Assembly (NCBI GenBank): GCA_034638255.1
Contig: JAWPGT010000018.1
Location: forward strand, 186,001 to 250,000
DNA length: 64,000 nucleotides
Reading direction: 5' to 3'
From: Coprinus comatus
Taxonomy: Eukaryota > Basidiomycota > Agaricomycetes > Agaricales > Agaricaceae
Shown one piece after another: positions 10,809 through 21,535 of the stretch (the stretch's first letter is position 1; each line of letters starts with the position of its first letter). Below the pieces are notes generated by a model. The model made no database searches. It was not told where the DNA came from and saw only the letters and a program-made list of their open reading frames with translations. A program made the position numbers and the translations under genes.

Positions 10809-11459
10809 ATTGTGATGAGTGTTGGAAGAGAGCTTACACAGGTTGATGCAAGTGATATGTGTGACGTCATGTGACGACAGAAATACGCCATTACGGAATC
10901 CACGGAACGATATGATTAGTGATTATTGGTTCCAAGCTGTATTATGGTATTAAAGTCTGTAACAGTATATTAAGGGCCCTTTCGCATGGTTCGCGGCCTG
11001 AAGGCCCCCATTTGGCACAACAACTCGTCATTACAGAGAATGTTACAGTCCTCAGATCATGGTAGCGAGTTCAGCTACAGGGAAAAGTACTCAAACTCGA
11101 GTCTCAAAAGATCAGAATAAATGTGATAAAAAACAAAGGTATAACTACTATAGGGACTAATGAACCGAAGTAACAACAGAACTTTCAATTATATAATTTA
11201 TTTTCTTAATAAAGTGGAGGAATGAAAGGTACCTATATAACAATTATTAGGAGGAAACAAAATCATACCAAGCTCGTGAGGTTCAGTAAATTCAAATAGG
11301 GGGTTAGAGTTATATGAAAGATCGCTCCATTATTTGACAGGCTGACCAACTGACCGGAGGAAAAAGGTATAGAAGGTATTGGGGTACCCCCAATAACAGG
11401 TATTATAAGCACAGGCGACAGTGAACAATCCCAATCTCCGTACATACACATCATTAAAT
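10809..11459. other. Intergenic region with the upstream region of the NTF2-like gene
   Basis: About 650 bp between the start of the NTF2-like gene and the stop of STRAP, both on the minus strand. It holds the CREB/ATF-type palindrome described separately and otherwise AT-rich sequence without a supported gene. Confidence 0.5.
10862..10869. promoter_or_regulatory. CREB/ATF-type palindrome TGACGTCA
   Basis: The perfect 8-base palindrome TGACGTCA lies 54 bp upstream of the minus-strand start codon at 10808, followed by another TGACG. This is the consensus of bZIP CREB/ATF factors, so stress or nutrient control of the NTF2-like gene is possible. Position and perfect match are seen; binding is inference. 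Confidence 0.45.
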
Positions 11460-12633
11460 TCATTGCCCTTGCGATGGTCCCTGCCACAGCCCATATGATT
11501 TTCCAGGTGTAGTTTGCCACAAACGAATCGTTCCTAAATACTGTTAGTGATTCAGCAAATGGCGACTAAAAAGCCAACACACCATCCTCTATGAAATTTA
11601 GAATCCCAGAATTAGTGAATCAAGCAATTATTCAAGAAAGCTTCAAACGCACCACTACCGCTAGCATACATTTCACCATCAGGGCTGAATTCCACGCAGT
11701 GCACAGGTCCATGGTGTCCTTTGAGAATTTCTCGTTCCTCACCATCCATTCCATGAACTCGAACCCACTCATCTCCCGAGTTACCTGTAACGAAGCGATC
11801 TTGTAAAATGGGGTGAATAGAAGCAGAAGAAGGGCGGTAGGGAAGAGTCAAAGTGTGAGTTGATTGTCCGTTGGGTAAGACCGGTATAAATGAAACGGTA
11901 TTGCCAGATGTAACTACTAGGCGAGATGTCGCAGTTGAGACTTCCATCGATGTAATCGGGTCGGAGAAGGAGAGATGCGTCGTGAGTTTTCGTGTGCGTA
12001 GATCCCACCATCTAGAAAAATACCATGAGTATTCCAAGATCAGGAAATCATCAAAACAGACACACTTGATTTTGCCATCTTCCCCGGCGGTCACCCCGGT
12101 ATGTTCTCCAACCCAGACAACACTTTTGAGCACGCCATCATGAGATAAAGCGCCATTATCCATCAGAAAATCCGGATCGGCGTCCGGTCGATTGAGATCG
12201 AATATCCTGACTTTCTTCTCCTGGCCGCCTGTCAAAATGTGCGACGATGTGGGAGATATTGCGACGGTGCGGACGATATGGTTGTGCGGAAATGAATGGA
12301 GGATGTCACCTGAATAGGTATCCCAAACTTTACTGAACAGATATTAGCAATTGGATGAACGAATGACGAGACGTCTTACGCGGTAAAGTCAGCACTACCA
12401 GATACGGCTTTGGAGGTGTCTGGCGATAGCTTTGTGCTCCACACCGCCCCCTTGTGACCGAGAAAGGTACCGATCCAATCGCCTGTCCATTCCCTCAACA
12501 TAGGGTTTCCGTCTTTGCAACTTGATACCAGCAAGAAAGTTCCGTCATCCTGGAGGGGGGAAAAAGAGAGATGGGTGACCGGGCGAGTATGACCTGGGGC
12601 TACCAAGGGCGTGGATTTGAGGGGAATAGACAT
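11460..12633 (-). CDS. STRAP-like WD40 repeat protein
   Basis: The start MSIPLKSTPLVAPGHTRPVT and the repeats FLLVSSCKDGNPMLREWTGD, GAVWSTKLSPDTSKAVSGSAD, ILTGGQEKKVRIFDLNRPDA and GHHGPVHCVEFSPDGEMYAS, with a closing GTIRLWQTTPGKSYGLWQ, match the serine-threonine kinase receptor-associated protein (STRAP, also Unr-interacting protein) over its whole length. STRAP is a seven-blade WD40 scaffold; in animals it associates with the SMN complex and with TGF-beta signalling, and the fungal role is presumably RNP assembly. Splicing near the C-terminus needs a 6-nt exon at 11583-11588 to restore the conserved SGSEDGTIRLW. The stop is at 11460-11462. Divergent from the sulfate permease gene. Confidence 0.92.
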
Positions 12634-13062
12634 TAAAATTGCGGATTATTCGTGAGACAGGCGCGCTGCGCACTGGTTGAGATCTGAGAACAGGTAGACT
12701 TTCTACGTCCGGTCCCGTGCCACGCATCACATCACACATCACCCATCACTTTCTCCGACTCAATGATATATTTAGACCATCAAACATTAATGGCGCAATC
12801 CTAGGCAATCCTCCCTTCATATGACAACACCGTCCCCTCGCCCATGGTTCGCACCTGCTTGCACGGAAAAAAACACCTAATCTACCTCAAATCATTCTTC
12901 GCAAATCCCCATTCAATTTGGGCCCGAAATTACCAACGCACATCCAATTAACCGCTCTTTTTATTTATTTATTTACTCCATCAACCCATTCAATCCCTGT
13001 CGCTATAAATTCAGTAGTTCATACTCCAACCTTTCTTGACCACTCCCCCACCCTTCCCTACA
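12634..13062. promoter_or_regulatory. Divergent promoter region STRAP / sulfate permease
   Basis: 429 bp between two start codons. A TATAAAT at 13004-13010 sits 59 bp before the permease ATG, the usual TATA distance for this window. The middle contains pyrimidine- and AT-rich stretches (TTATTTATTTATTTA near 12,960). No further element is claimed. Confidence 0.5.
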
Positions 13063-15811
13063 ATGGTCCTTGCCTCTCTCAAAAAGACTGGCCAGAAGAT
13101 TATCGATTATCCTGAGCATGATGTAGATATCATCTCCACAGGTGACTGGCTATCTAGATTCTGGGTCAACCCCCTACCCCATGTACGTTTGCCATCGGGC
13201 TTCTCGACCTAGGATTAATCGAGTTCAATTCTAGATTAAATCCTATCTACTAAGCATTTTCCCGATCTTGACCTGGATCCACCGCTACAGTTAGTATTAC
13301 TATGGTGTCCTCTCTCTTTATATTGCTCATTGTTGCTTAGATGTTGGTTGGTTGTCGGGTGATATTATCGCTGGACTGACTGTTGGCATGGTCGTTGTAC
13401 CTCAAGGAATGTCCTATGCTCAAGTATATTCAATTCATCAAGTGGCATAAACAAGAAATTATCTAACACTCTTTTCCAGATTGCAACTCTCAGTCCTGAA
13501 TACGGTCTTTACTCCTCGTTCGTTGGTGTGCTTATATACTGCGTATGTGACAAATTTGTACATCTGGGGTGAGAAGCTGATCCAAAATAGTTCTTCGCCA
13601 CTTCCAAAGATGTGTCTATTGGGCCAGTAGCCGTTATGTCACTCACAGTCGCCAACATCATAAGGCATGTGGAAGAAAAACACCCCGGGGTTTGGGAAGG
13701 TCCGGAGATTGCAACGGTATTGGCACTCATAACCGGTTGTATTGTATTGGGCATCGGATTATTGAGACTCGGTTGGATAGTCGAATTTATTCCCATGCCT
13801 GCTGTAAGTGGATTCATGACTGGATCTGCTATCAGTATTGCTTCAGGTCAAGTTCCAGGCCTGATGGGTATTACTGGGTTCGAGTGAGTATATCTGTTGG
13901 ATAATTCAAAGAAAGTGTAACTCCAACCTAACTATTTCAGTACCCGGGCCGCAACCTACAGTGTCATCATCAATACGCTCAAAGGCTTACCTCGCACTAC
14001 TCTTGATGCAGCCTTTGGTTTGACAGGTCTGGTGGCACTGTATGGAATTAGACAGATTTGTATTTGGGGTTCCAAGAAATGGCCTCGTCGTGGTTTGTCA
14101 ATTCCGGTGGCGGTTGTTGCCAATTACTAATATGTTCGTCAGCACGATGGTTCTTTTTTACCAGCGTGTTGCGAAACGCGTTCGTCATCCTTGTCTTAAC
14201 CATCGCGGCTTGGCTTTACTGTCGTAGAAGGAGAAATGACAAGGGGGGATACCCCATCAGGATTCTAAAGGATGTCCCCGCTGGCTTCAAGCACGTTCAA
14301 GCGCCACAAGTGGATTCTGATCTCGTCTCTGCCTTGGCGCCTGAATTGCCAGTCGCTACCATAATTCTACTTTTAGAACACATTGCTATCTCAAAGTGTA
14401 AGTGATTTCTCCTCTCGCACCGGGAATGAAAGTTCTTATATGCCATTTTTTAAGCTTTTGGTCGTCTTAACGGATATAAGATTAACCCAAACCAAGAACT
14501 TATCGCTATTGGTGTAACGAACACGATTGGCTCCGTTTTTGGTGCTTACCCTGCCACTGGATCTTTCTCTCGCTCCGCACTTAAATCAAAATCTGGCGTC
14601 CGTACTCCTATTGCTGGTGTCATAACATCAATTGTTGTCATCGTTGCGCTTTATGGGTTGACTGACGCCTTCTACTGGATTCCCAACGCTGGCCTCTCCG
14701 CCATTATCATCATGCCGTTGCTGACCTGGTCGCTTCGCCAGATCAAGTCTTCAGATACTGGCGTGTCTCTCCACTCGAATTCTTTATCTGGCTTGCAGCG
14801 GTTTTGGTTACCATTTTTTCGTCTATTGAGAATGGTATTTATACCTCCATTGCAGCTTCGTTGGCACTCTTATTGGTCCGTCTTGCTCATCCTCGGGGTT
14901 CATTCTTGGGTAAGGTCTCCCTTGAGAGTCGTTCTGGAGATAAGAAAGAAACGAGAGACATCTACATTCCAATCAAACAGTTTGGTGTCAGTAACCCACA
15001 TGTCAAGATCGTTCCTCCTGCACCTGGAGTTGTTGTTTACAGGTTTGAAGAGAGCTATTTGTACCCCAATTGCTCGATTATCAACTCTGTGCTTGTGGAT
15101 TATGTTAAAGAGAACATGCGACGAGGAAAGGATTTGAGCACTATCAAATTGAGCGATAGGCCTTGGAATGATAATGGACCACGTAGAAGCTCAGCCCAAG
15201 ATCAAATCGAGAATGAGAAGAAACCATGGTTGCATGCTGTCGTACTCGATTTCTCAGCAGTGTAAGTGTACATATGGTTACTTGTGTAGAAGTTTGACTA
15301 ACGTTGGCTATATAGTTCGCAAATTGATACAACTGCTACGCAAGCAATCATTGATGCACGCAATGAAATTGAAAGATGGACTGACTATCCTGTTGAGGTG
15401 AATTTTGCCCTGTATTCTGAATCTTTGCATGACCTCATTCATATATCACAGTTCCATTTCGCAACTATTCTCTCCCCTTGGATCCGTCGCGCTTTAATCG
15501 CAGGGGGCTTTGGTTATGGTGCCTCGCACTCAAAGATACGCGAGGTTGCTGCTGTCGTACCCTATCGAGATGGCAGAATTCCAGACGATACATCGGTATC
15601 GAGTGGTGCGGATATCGAGACGGTGAAAATCAAAGATATTAAAGGGACAACTGAGTCGGAAGAGGACGTGGAGAGGTCTTGGGAACCCGTCATTCCATTG
15701 GATACGCCTTTTTTCCACATGGATCTCGCTTCTGCTGTACAAGCAGCTGAGAGTGGTTTGGATAGGGTGTCGACTATCCATGAAAAGAAGGTTGTTGACG
15801 CCGAAGTCTGA
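13063..15811 (+). CDS. SulP sulfate permease, with an apparent frameshift
   Basis: Spliced protein of roughly 770 residues in the SLC26/SulP family: an N-terminal SYLLSIFPILTWIHRYNVGW, the signature VVPQGMSYAQIATLSPEYGL, further membrane helices, NPNQELIAIGVTNTIGS, FGAYPATGSFSRSALKSK and a C-terminal cytosolic STAS region (VVLDFSAV) with an acidic tail. It should import sulfate across the plasma membrane. The reading frame breaks near 14,710: upstream codes SAIII, but the conserved continuation HAVADLVASPDQVFRYWR is in another frame, as if one base were missing. No intron can explain it because the family sequence is contiguous there. Otherwise intact from ATG (TATA box 59 bp upstream) to stop. 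Confidence 0.88.
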
Positions 15812-16703
15812 AGTCTGAAGGACAGCATATGATCTGTTTCCAAGAACGTTAAAAAATATTACACTTATGATAATATAGCATGATGTATTTATACCATTGT
15901 TAATTCTTTTTTGTTGCAATGAGGGCAAAATGCAAGTCGTTAGGTGTGAGAGGGGGGATTGTATTATATTTCCACTATGGTATGCAAAGTAACCCACATT
16001 CAAATATATTCAACTCGCTACTGCCATGTCACCAAGGCAGACGTTTACAGGTTGAACTCGCATAGATCGAGCAAATGATTGGCTGTTTATTGCGACGACC
16101 GATGCCAGCCCGAAGTCGCGTCAATACTAGAGGGACAAGGGTAAGAGTGGAAGCGACGGGGACAGGAGTGCCAATGTGACCTCGCCTGGAACACAAATGT
16201 AAATTTGTAATGTGTATCACAAGCTTCGGAATTCGTGAAGAGCCTGGTCTGATTTTGCCCTACGCTCCTTTGCCTCTTCTCTGTTATTGGCAGAACGTGC
16301 GAGACGCTGTTGGGAGACAGATTAGCCCAAAGAGATTTATTCGGGGAATTGCAGGAGTATTACTTCGGTCCGAAGACAGTGATTTAGTTCGTCCTTCTGC
16401 CTATTACAGGCGCCAGTAAACTTGCGCCAATTGCTGGCATGACACCGTTCGAGTGCCTTGATGAAGTCTTTGCAGACTAGTGACGGGATGAGGGTGGATC
16501 AAGCAGAAGTAGACAGGGCTAACCGATTTTCTTGTCTGAGAGCTGAGGATGCATGTATGGAGTGAGATGAGGAGGCTGGCCAGGGTCGTACGCGCCCGAG
16601 CGGTTCGGGAAATTTTAGGCACACGGCCGGATCGGTGTTGGCAGATTAGATGATTTCTCAATAAATAATCATCCATCCTCCCAACTCCTCTCCTCACACC
16701 ACC
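15812..16703. other. Intergenic region before transketolase
   Basis: About 890 bp with no supported gene. It should contain the 3' end of the permease transcript and the transketolase promoter; an AT-rich CAATAAATAATC lies about 40 bp before the transketolase ATG. Confidence 0.45.
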
Positions 16704-19575
16704 ATGTCTTTCGTCCACTCTCCCACCGATGACCTTGCAATCGCAACAATCCGCACCCTTGCCGTAGACACCGTCGGAAAGGCAAACTCCGGTCATCCAG
16801 GTATCTCCCTCTCCCGTCTTTCCCCCGCCGGGAGATCTTACTATCATCCAAAGGCGCCCCCATGGGCATGGCCCCAGTGGCTCATGTACTCTTCTCGCGG
16901 TAGGCAGCCATTTCCCCGCATTCCGGCCATTTTTAATCTTGAGATCATCCTTCTAGCTTCCTCAACGCCAACCCCAAGAACTCCAAGTGGTTCAACCGCG
17001 ATCGTTTCGTTCTCTCCAACGGGTCCGTCTCCTACGCTCTATTAACCCGCCCTTGTACTTACGCCTCTACTTTGAATAAAAGACATGCGTAAGTACATCT
17101 GTACACCCCTTCATATCACATCGTAACATAAATTTCACCAATCAGTTGCGCTCTCCAATATTCCTTGTTGCATCTCCTTGGCTATAAACTCTCCTTGGAT
17201 GATCTCAAGGCTTTCCGCCAGCTTGGATCCAAAACCCCGGGCCATCCAGAAGTAGGCCACACAGATGGTTAGTCCGCAATATTACCCGATTACCCAGCAT
17301 CCAAATCAATCCCCAATAGGCATTGAGGTCACCACTGGCCCTCTCGGTCAAGGTTTCGCTAATGGTGTCGGTCTTGCCATGGCTCAGGCTCACCTTGGTG
17401 CCGTCTATAACAAGGAAGGTTTTGAACTGATTAACAATTACACTTATGGTAAGTCGTTGCACATCATTGCCTTTGGTAGTTGTTTAATTTTGGATTAGTC
17501 TTCACGGGTGATGGGTGTCTCATGGAGGGTGTTGCTTCTGAGGCTGCCAGTCTTGCTGGTCACCTGAAGCTCGGAAATTTGGTCGTGGTATGTGAATTTT
17601 CCTTGCTAACAAATTTCAAGCTGTATTAATGTATATCTATCAGATCTACGACGATAACCGTATGCGTATTCTCTTTTCCTCAGTGTGCCATTCCTGATTA
17701 GTGGCTTAGACATCTCCATTGATGGTGATACCGCTGTCGCATTCACCGAGAACGTTCAGCAGCGTTTCCTTTCCTATGGATGGCAAGTCCTCCACGTGCA
17801 AGATGGTGATCAGTATGTTGCATTCGAAGCTTTGAAATAAGTCCATATCTAATTTTGCAATCATCTAGTGATTTGAGTGGTATCTACCAGGCGATTGCCG
17901 AGGCACGCCAAGAAACCGAGAAGCCCACCATCATCTGCCTTAAGACTACTATTGGCTACGGATCTACACAACAGGGTACACACGGTGTACACGGTGCTCG
18001 TAAGTGATTATTTTGCATTGGTGGGAATACTATTGATCAACTCTTCTTACAGCCTTGAAGGCCGATGATATCTCTCAGTTAAAGACCAAGTTCGGCTTGC
18101 CCGCTGACAAGACTTTCTATGTTCCCCAAGAGACATATGACACTTATGCAGAGTTCGGCAAGAGGGGTGCTGCTCTCGAAGAACAATGGAACGCGTTGCT
18201 CGCTGCTTATGGCGAGAAATATCCCAATGAATACGCCGAACTCACCCGCCGTATTGAGGGCAAACTACCCCAAGGATGGGAACAGGCTCTTCCCGTATAT
18301 ACCCCTGCAGATGCTGCTCAGGCATCCCGCAAACTTTCCGAGATCGTATTGACTGCCATTACCCCGAGCCTACCCGAATTGTTTGGTGGTTCCGCTGATT
18401 TGACAGGCAGCAACTTGACTAAGGTCAAGAAGAGCGTCGACTTCCAACATCCCAGCACTGGCCTCGGTACCTATGCCGGTACCTATGTCCGCTATGGTGT
18501 CCGTGAGCACGGTATGGGTGCTATTGCCAATGGTTTACATGCCTATGGTGGTATCGTTCCTTTTGTTGCTACCTTCCTTGTGAGTGTTTGTGAACAATCA
18601 GTTTTGTATTGTAACTAAACCGTGTGTGTAGAACTTCGTCTCTTATGCCGCTGGTGCTGTCAGGCTCTCTGCTTTGAGTGGTCATCAAGTTATCTGGGTT
18701 GGTGAGTGAGGAAGCAAACGCAAATAGCCATGAATACTAATTATTCACCGCTTAGCCACCCATGATTCCATTGGTCTCGGTGAGGATGGACCTACCCATC
18801 AACCTATCGAAACTGCAATCCACTTCCGTGCCACCCCTAACTGTGCTTTCTGGCGTCCTGCTGACGGTAACGAGACCTCAGCAGCCTACCTAGTTGCCAT
18901 CAACTCTAAGTCAACTCCTTCCATCCTCTCTCTTTCTCGTCAGAACCTCCCCAACTTAGAGGGATCTACTATTGAGAAGGCTTCTCGTGGTGGTTACGTC
19001 CTTGTAGAGGAAAGCAATGAGGACCTTACTATTGTTAGCAGTGGAAGTGAAGTCAGCATTGCCGTCGATGCTGCTAAGAAGCTCAAGTCTGAGGGTATTA
19101 AAACCCGTGTCGTTAGCTTGCCTTGCTGGCTTACTTTCGATCAGCAAGATCAAGACTACAGACTCGGCGTTTTGAGGAGTGGTGCACCCATCCTCTCTCT
19201 TGAGGCCGCTTCCGTGCGTATTTGTTCATTGAACATCCGAGGAAATGTAGTGACATAATTAAACAGACTGCTGGATGGGCGAAGTACAGCCACGAGGTTT
19301 GTTTTAATATTAATCCAAGTCTGTCTTAGAATTGTGCTAACGACAATATTACAGCAATTCGGTCTTTCTGGTTGGGGTGCTTCAGGTCCGTACCTAAAGG
19401 TGTATGAACACTTTGGTATTACTGGCTCTAGTAAGTGATCTTTTTGTGAGGATTTTCGGAACAGCTGTTGACAGTTTTCGTAGATATTGCCTCGGTTGGC
19501 AAGAAGGTTGTCGAGTTCTACAAGACGAGGGGTGGACCAGTTGTCTCGCCTCTTGTCAAGGCTGTTCAATTATAA
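16704..19575 (+). CDS. TKL1: Transketolase
   Basis: Thiamine-diphosphate enzyme of the non-oxidative pentose phosphate pathway, moving two-carbon units between ketose and aldose phosphates in the cytosol. Seen in order: [72 protein letters not shown], the ThDP/metal-binding IYDDNHISIDG, the [14 protein letters not shown] region, [37 protein letters not shown] and the C-terminal [15 protein letters not shown]. The gene has about ten introns with unusually small exons: 6 nt at 17083-17088 (supplying part of SNGHAC) and 16 nt at 17644-17659 (IYDDN). No frame break was seen once these are included. Confidence 0.95.
17083..17088 (+). other. 6-nt micro-exon of transketolase
   Basis: The exon ACATGC lies between a 60-nt intron (17023-17082, ending AAAAG) and a 57-nt intron (17089-17145, starting GTAAGT). 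Joined as AAC-GG|A-CAT-GC|T-TGC it restores Asn-Gly-His-Ala-Cys, the conserved transketolase motif; without it the motif and frame are lost. Confidence 0.85.
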
Positions 19576-19777
19576 GATAAATTTAGGCATTAGGAGATCT
19601 ATGGGGAATGTGATAATAGAAGACAAATAGAGTGTATCATCTTTACTTAGCGTAATGTGTGTCAATTGCAGTAGCGTTGGACCAAAATATCATGGAATAG
19701 CTGACTAGAAACTGGACAAGTAATGTTGAAAGCAGAATTAGTATTGAAGTTCTGATAGTCGTAGTCTGTCTAAGCAT

Positions 19778-20334
19778 CTATTTCCTCTTCTCAACCTTGA
19801 TGGTATCCCATTGCTGCCTCTCTGTCTCCTCCTTTGCAACCTCGAGAACGTGGGGGACTAGGTACCTAACATCCTATTTTGGCCCCGAGTTTGAGCAGTC
19901 TTTAATTAAGAATGTTTGGTATGGCATACCTCGGTGGGCATTGTCCACTCGGACTTTTCCAAGGGCTTATGAAGCACACTGGCTTGTGATGCGCGCTTCA
20001 AGCGGTAGGCACGGTCATAGTACTCGCGAGGTGTCAAACGTTCGAGAGCCTGTTGTAGGACGTGTTAAGAAGAGTAAAAATCAAAGTAAAATATTCCTCC
20101 GTACCCTCTCAACTGTGGGGTTCTCTTGAACGACTGAAGTTGGGTCAATAGGGGAGACTTGATTGGAAGAGAACTGAGTGCATACGGAGATCATCATATT
20201 TGAAACCATACTTTCGGTAGCCAGAAGCATTGGCGTACCACTGGGCCACAGGCTTGACCCAGTTACGGAGTGTTTTTGAAGACTGGATATAGGGGGCCAA
20301 CGAGTAGCTGAGAGGGCCGAACATGACTGCGAGT
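19778..20334 (-). CDS. QCR7: Ubiquinol-cytochrome c reductase subunit 7 (complex III)
   Basis: Small mitochondrial protein of about 125 residues (14-kDa subunit of the bc1 complex). Start at 20334 reads MFGPLSYSLAPYIQSSKTLR, then WVKPVAQWYANASGYRKYG, KYDDL, QENPTVERALERLTPRE, YDRAYRLKRASQ and the C-terminal HVLEVAKEETERQQWDTIKV. This order matches basidiomycete QCR7 from end to end. It lies beside cytochrome b and stabilises complex III in the inner membrane. Several short introns are present. The gene is divergent from NDK1 with 195 bp between start codons. Confidence 0.9.
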
Positions 20335-20466
20335 TTGAGAAAGAATGTGTAGTGTTTTGGTTAGGACACTGACCCGGAGGGTTCCGAGGATATTGTTTGG
20401 CTGTGTTTGACTGGAGCGTCCTCGCTATCTCGATGGACTGGACTACTGATGGGAGGTCGATGGAGG

Positions 20467-20474
20467 TATAAAAA
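20467..20474 (+). promoter_or_regulatory. TATA box of the nucleoside diphosphate kinase gene
   Basis: TATAAAAA starts 63 bp upstream of the ATG at 20530, the same spacing as the TATA-like elements of the sulfate permease and DOMON-b561 genes in this window. Confidence 0.6.
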
Positions 20475-20529
20475 GTGAAAAGATCGTTTTTTATCTGCAA
20501 CTGATCTTTTCTTTCGTTCATTATACACC

Positions 20530-21220
20530 ATGTCTACCACTGAGCGCACCTACATTATGATCAAGGCATGTCTTGCACATCTTACACTAGTGCCATTGTT
20601 ATCTAACCTAAGTTGATTGTCCAGCCTGATGGTGTCCAGCGTGGACTTGTCGGCAAGATCATTGCCCGCTTCGAGGAGCGTGGCTACAAGATCGTTGCCC
20701 TCAAGCTTGTTCAGCCCACTGAGGAGCACCTCCGCCAGCGTATGTCTACTTTTTCGACCCTGATTAATTATTGTTTTCTAAAAAAAAACGTTTGGAATTA
20801 TTCAGACTACGCTGATCTTGCCAACAAGTCCTTCTTCCCTGGCTTGATCAAATATATGGCCTCCGGTCCCGTTGTCGCCATCGTCTTTGAGGGTCTCGAT
20901 GCCGTCAAGACCGGTCGTGTCATGCTCGGTGCTACTAACCCCTTGGCTTCCCCCATTGGTATGTATATTTAGTTTTCAATTGGCTGGAAACGGTGTATTT
21001 ATTTCTTGGCCAGGTTCCATCCGTGGCGACTACTCCCTTGCTGTCGGCCGTAACATCATCCACGGTTCTGACTCTGTTGAGAGTGCCAATAAGGAGATTG
21101 CTCTGTGAGTTGTTTAGATAAGATTGTGGCTGATTGATGATCTAACCCTTTTTGATTAGTTGGTTCCCTGAGGGAATTACTAAATGGACCAGTGTCTTCG
21201 AGAGTTGGATCTACGAGTAA
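20530..21220 (+). CDS. Nucleoside diphosphate kinase
   Basis: Transfers the gamma phosphate of NTPs to NDPs through a phosphohistidine. About 150 residues: [12 protein letters not shown] joined to [77 protein letters not shown] (His is the catalytic residue), and a C-terminal [10 protein letters not shown]. The length equals the usual NDPK. The first intron (20566-20624) must begin with GC, because the conserved MIKPDG requires joining AAG directly to CCT; the donor reads AAG|GCATGT. A strong TATA box and high codon regularity suggest high expression. Confidence 0.96.
20566..20624 (+). other. Noncanonical GC-AG intron in the NDPK gene
   Basis: 59 nt, donor GCATGT, acceptor CCAG. Any GT donor nearby would break the invariant MIKPDG or bring in a stop codon, so GC-AG splicing is forced by the protein. 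Confidence 0.85.
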
Positions 21221-21535
21221 ATGGATGGCAATGATATAGAAAAAAGAGTATGACGTGTATTATCTTAAGGTCGGAATGGATGCAGTTTGCAGTGTCTCAC
21301 GACAGAGGGAACGCCATCATTGCCGTGGAAATGATGTTTGACCTTGGTTTACTCTCGTTGGACACTTGTCCCATCTTCTCACCCTCAACACCCACCCATG
21401 AGAATACACTCGCTGACCTGCCAACTAAACGCATATATTCACTATTGTCTAAAAATACTGGCTTGGCTGTCTATATAAGTCTCAAATCCCCAACCCCCCA
21501 ATGGCGAATCTACAGACTACACCCTTTTCTTCCTA
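21221..21535. other. Gap between NDPK and the DOMON-b561 gene
   Basis: 315 bp without a supported gene. It contains the TATATAA box of the downstream gene (21472-21478). Confidence 0.5.
21472..21478 (+). promoter_or_regulatory. TATA box of the DOMON-cytochrome b561 gene
   Basis: TATATAA begins 64 bp before the ATG at 21536, matching the spacing seen for NDPK and the sulfate permease. Confidence 0.5.

Noticed and set aside
14658..15137. Long alternative frame after the sulfate permease break
   Set aside because: It is the permease exon read in the wrong frame downstream of the apparent deletion; the family sequence continues in the other frame.
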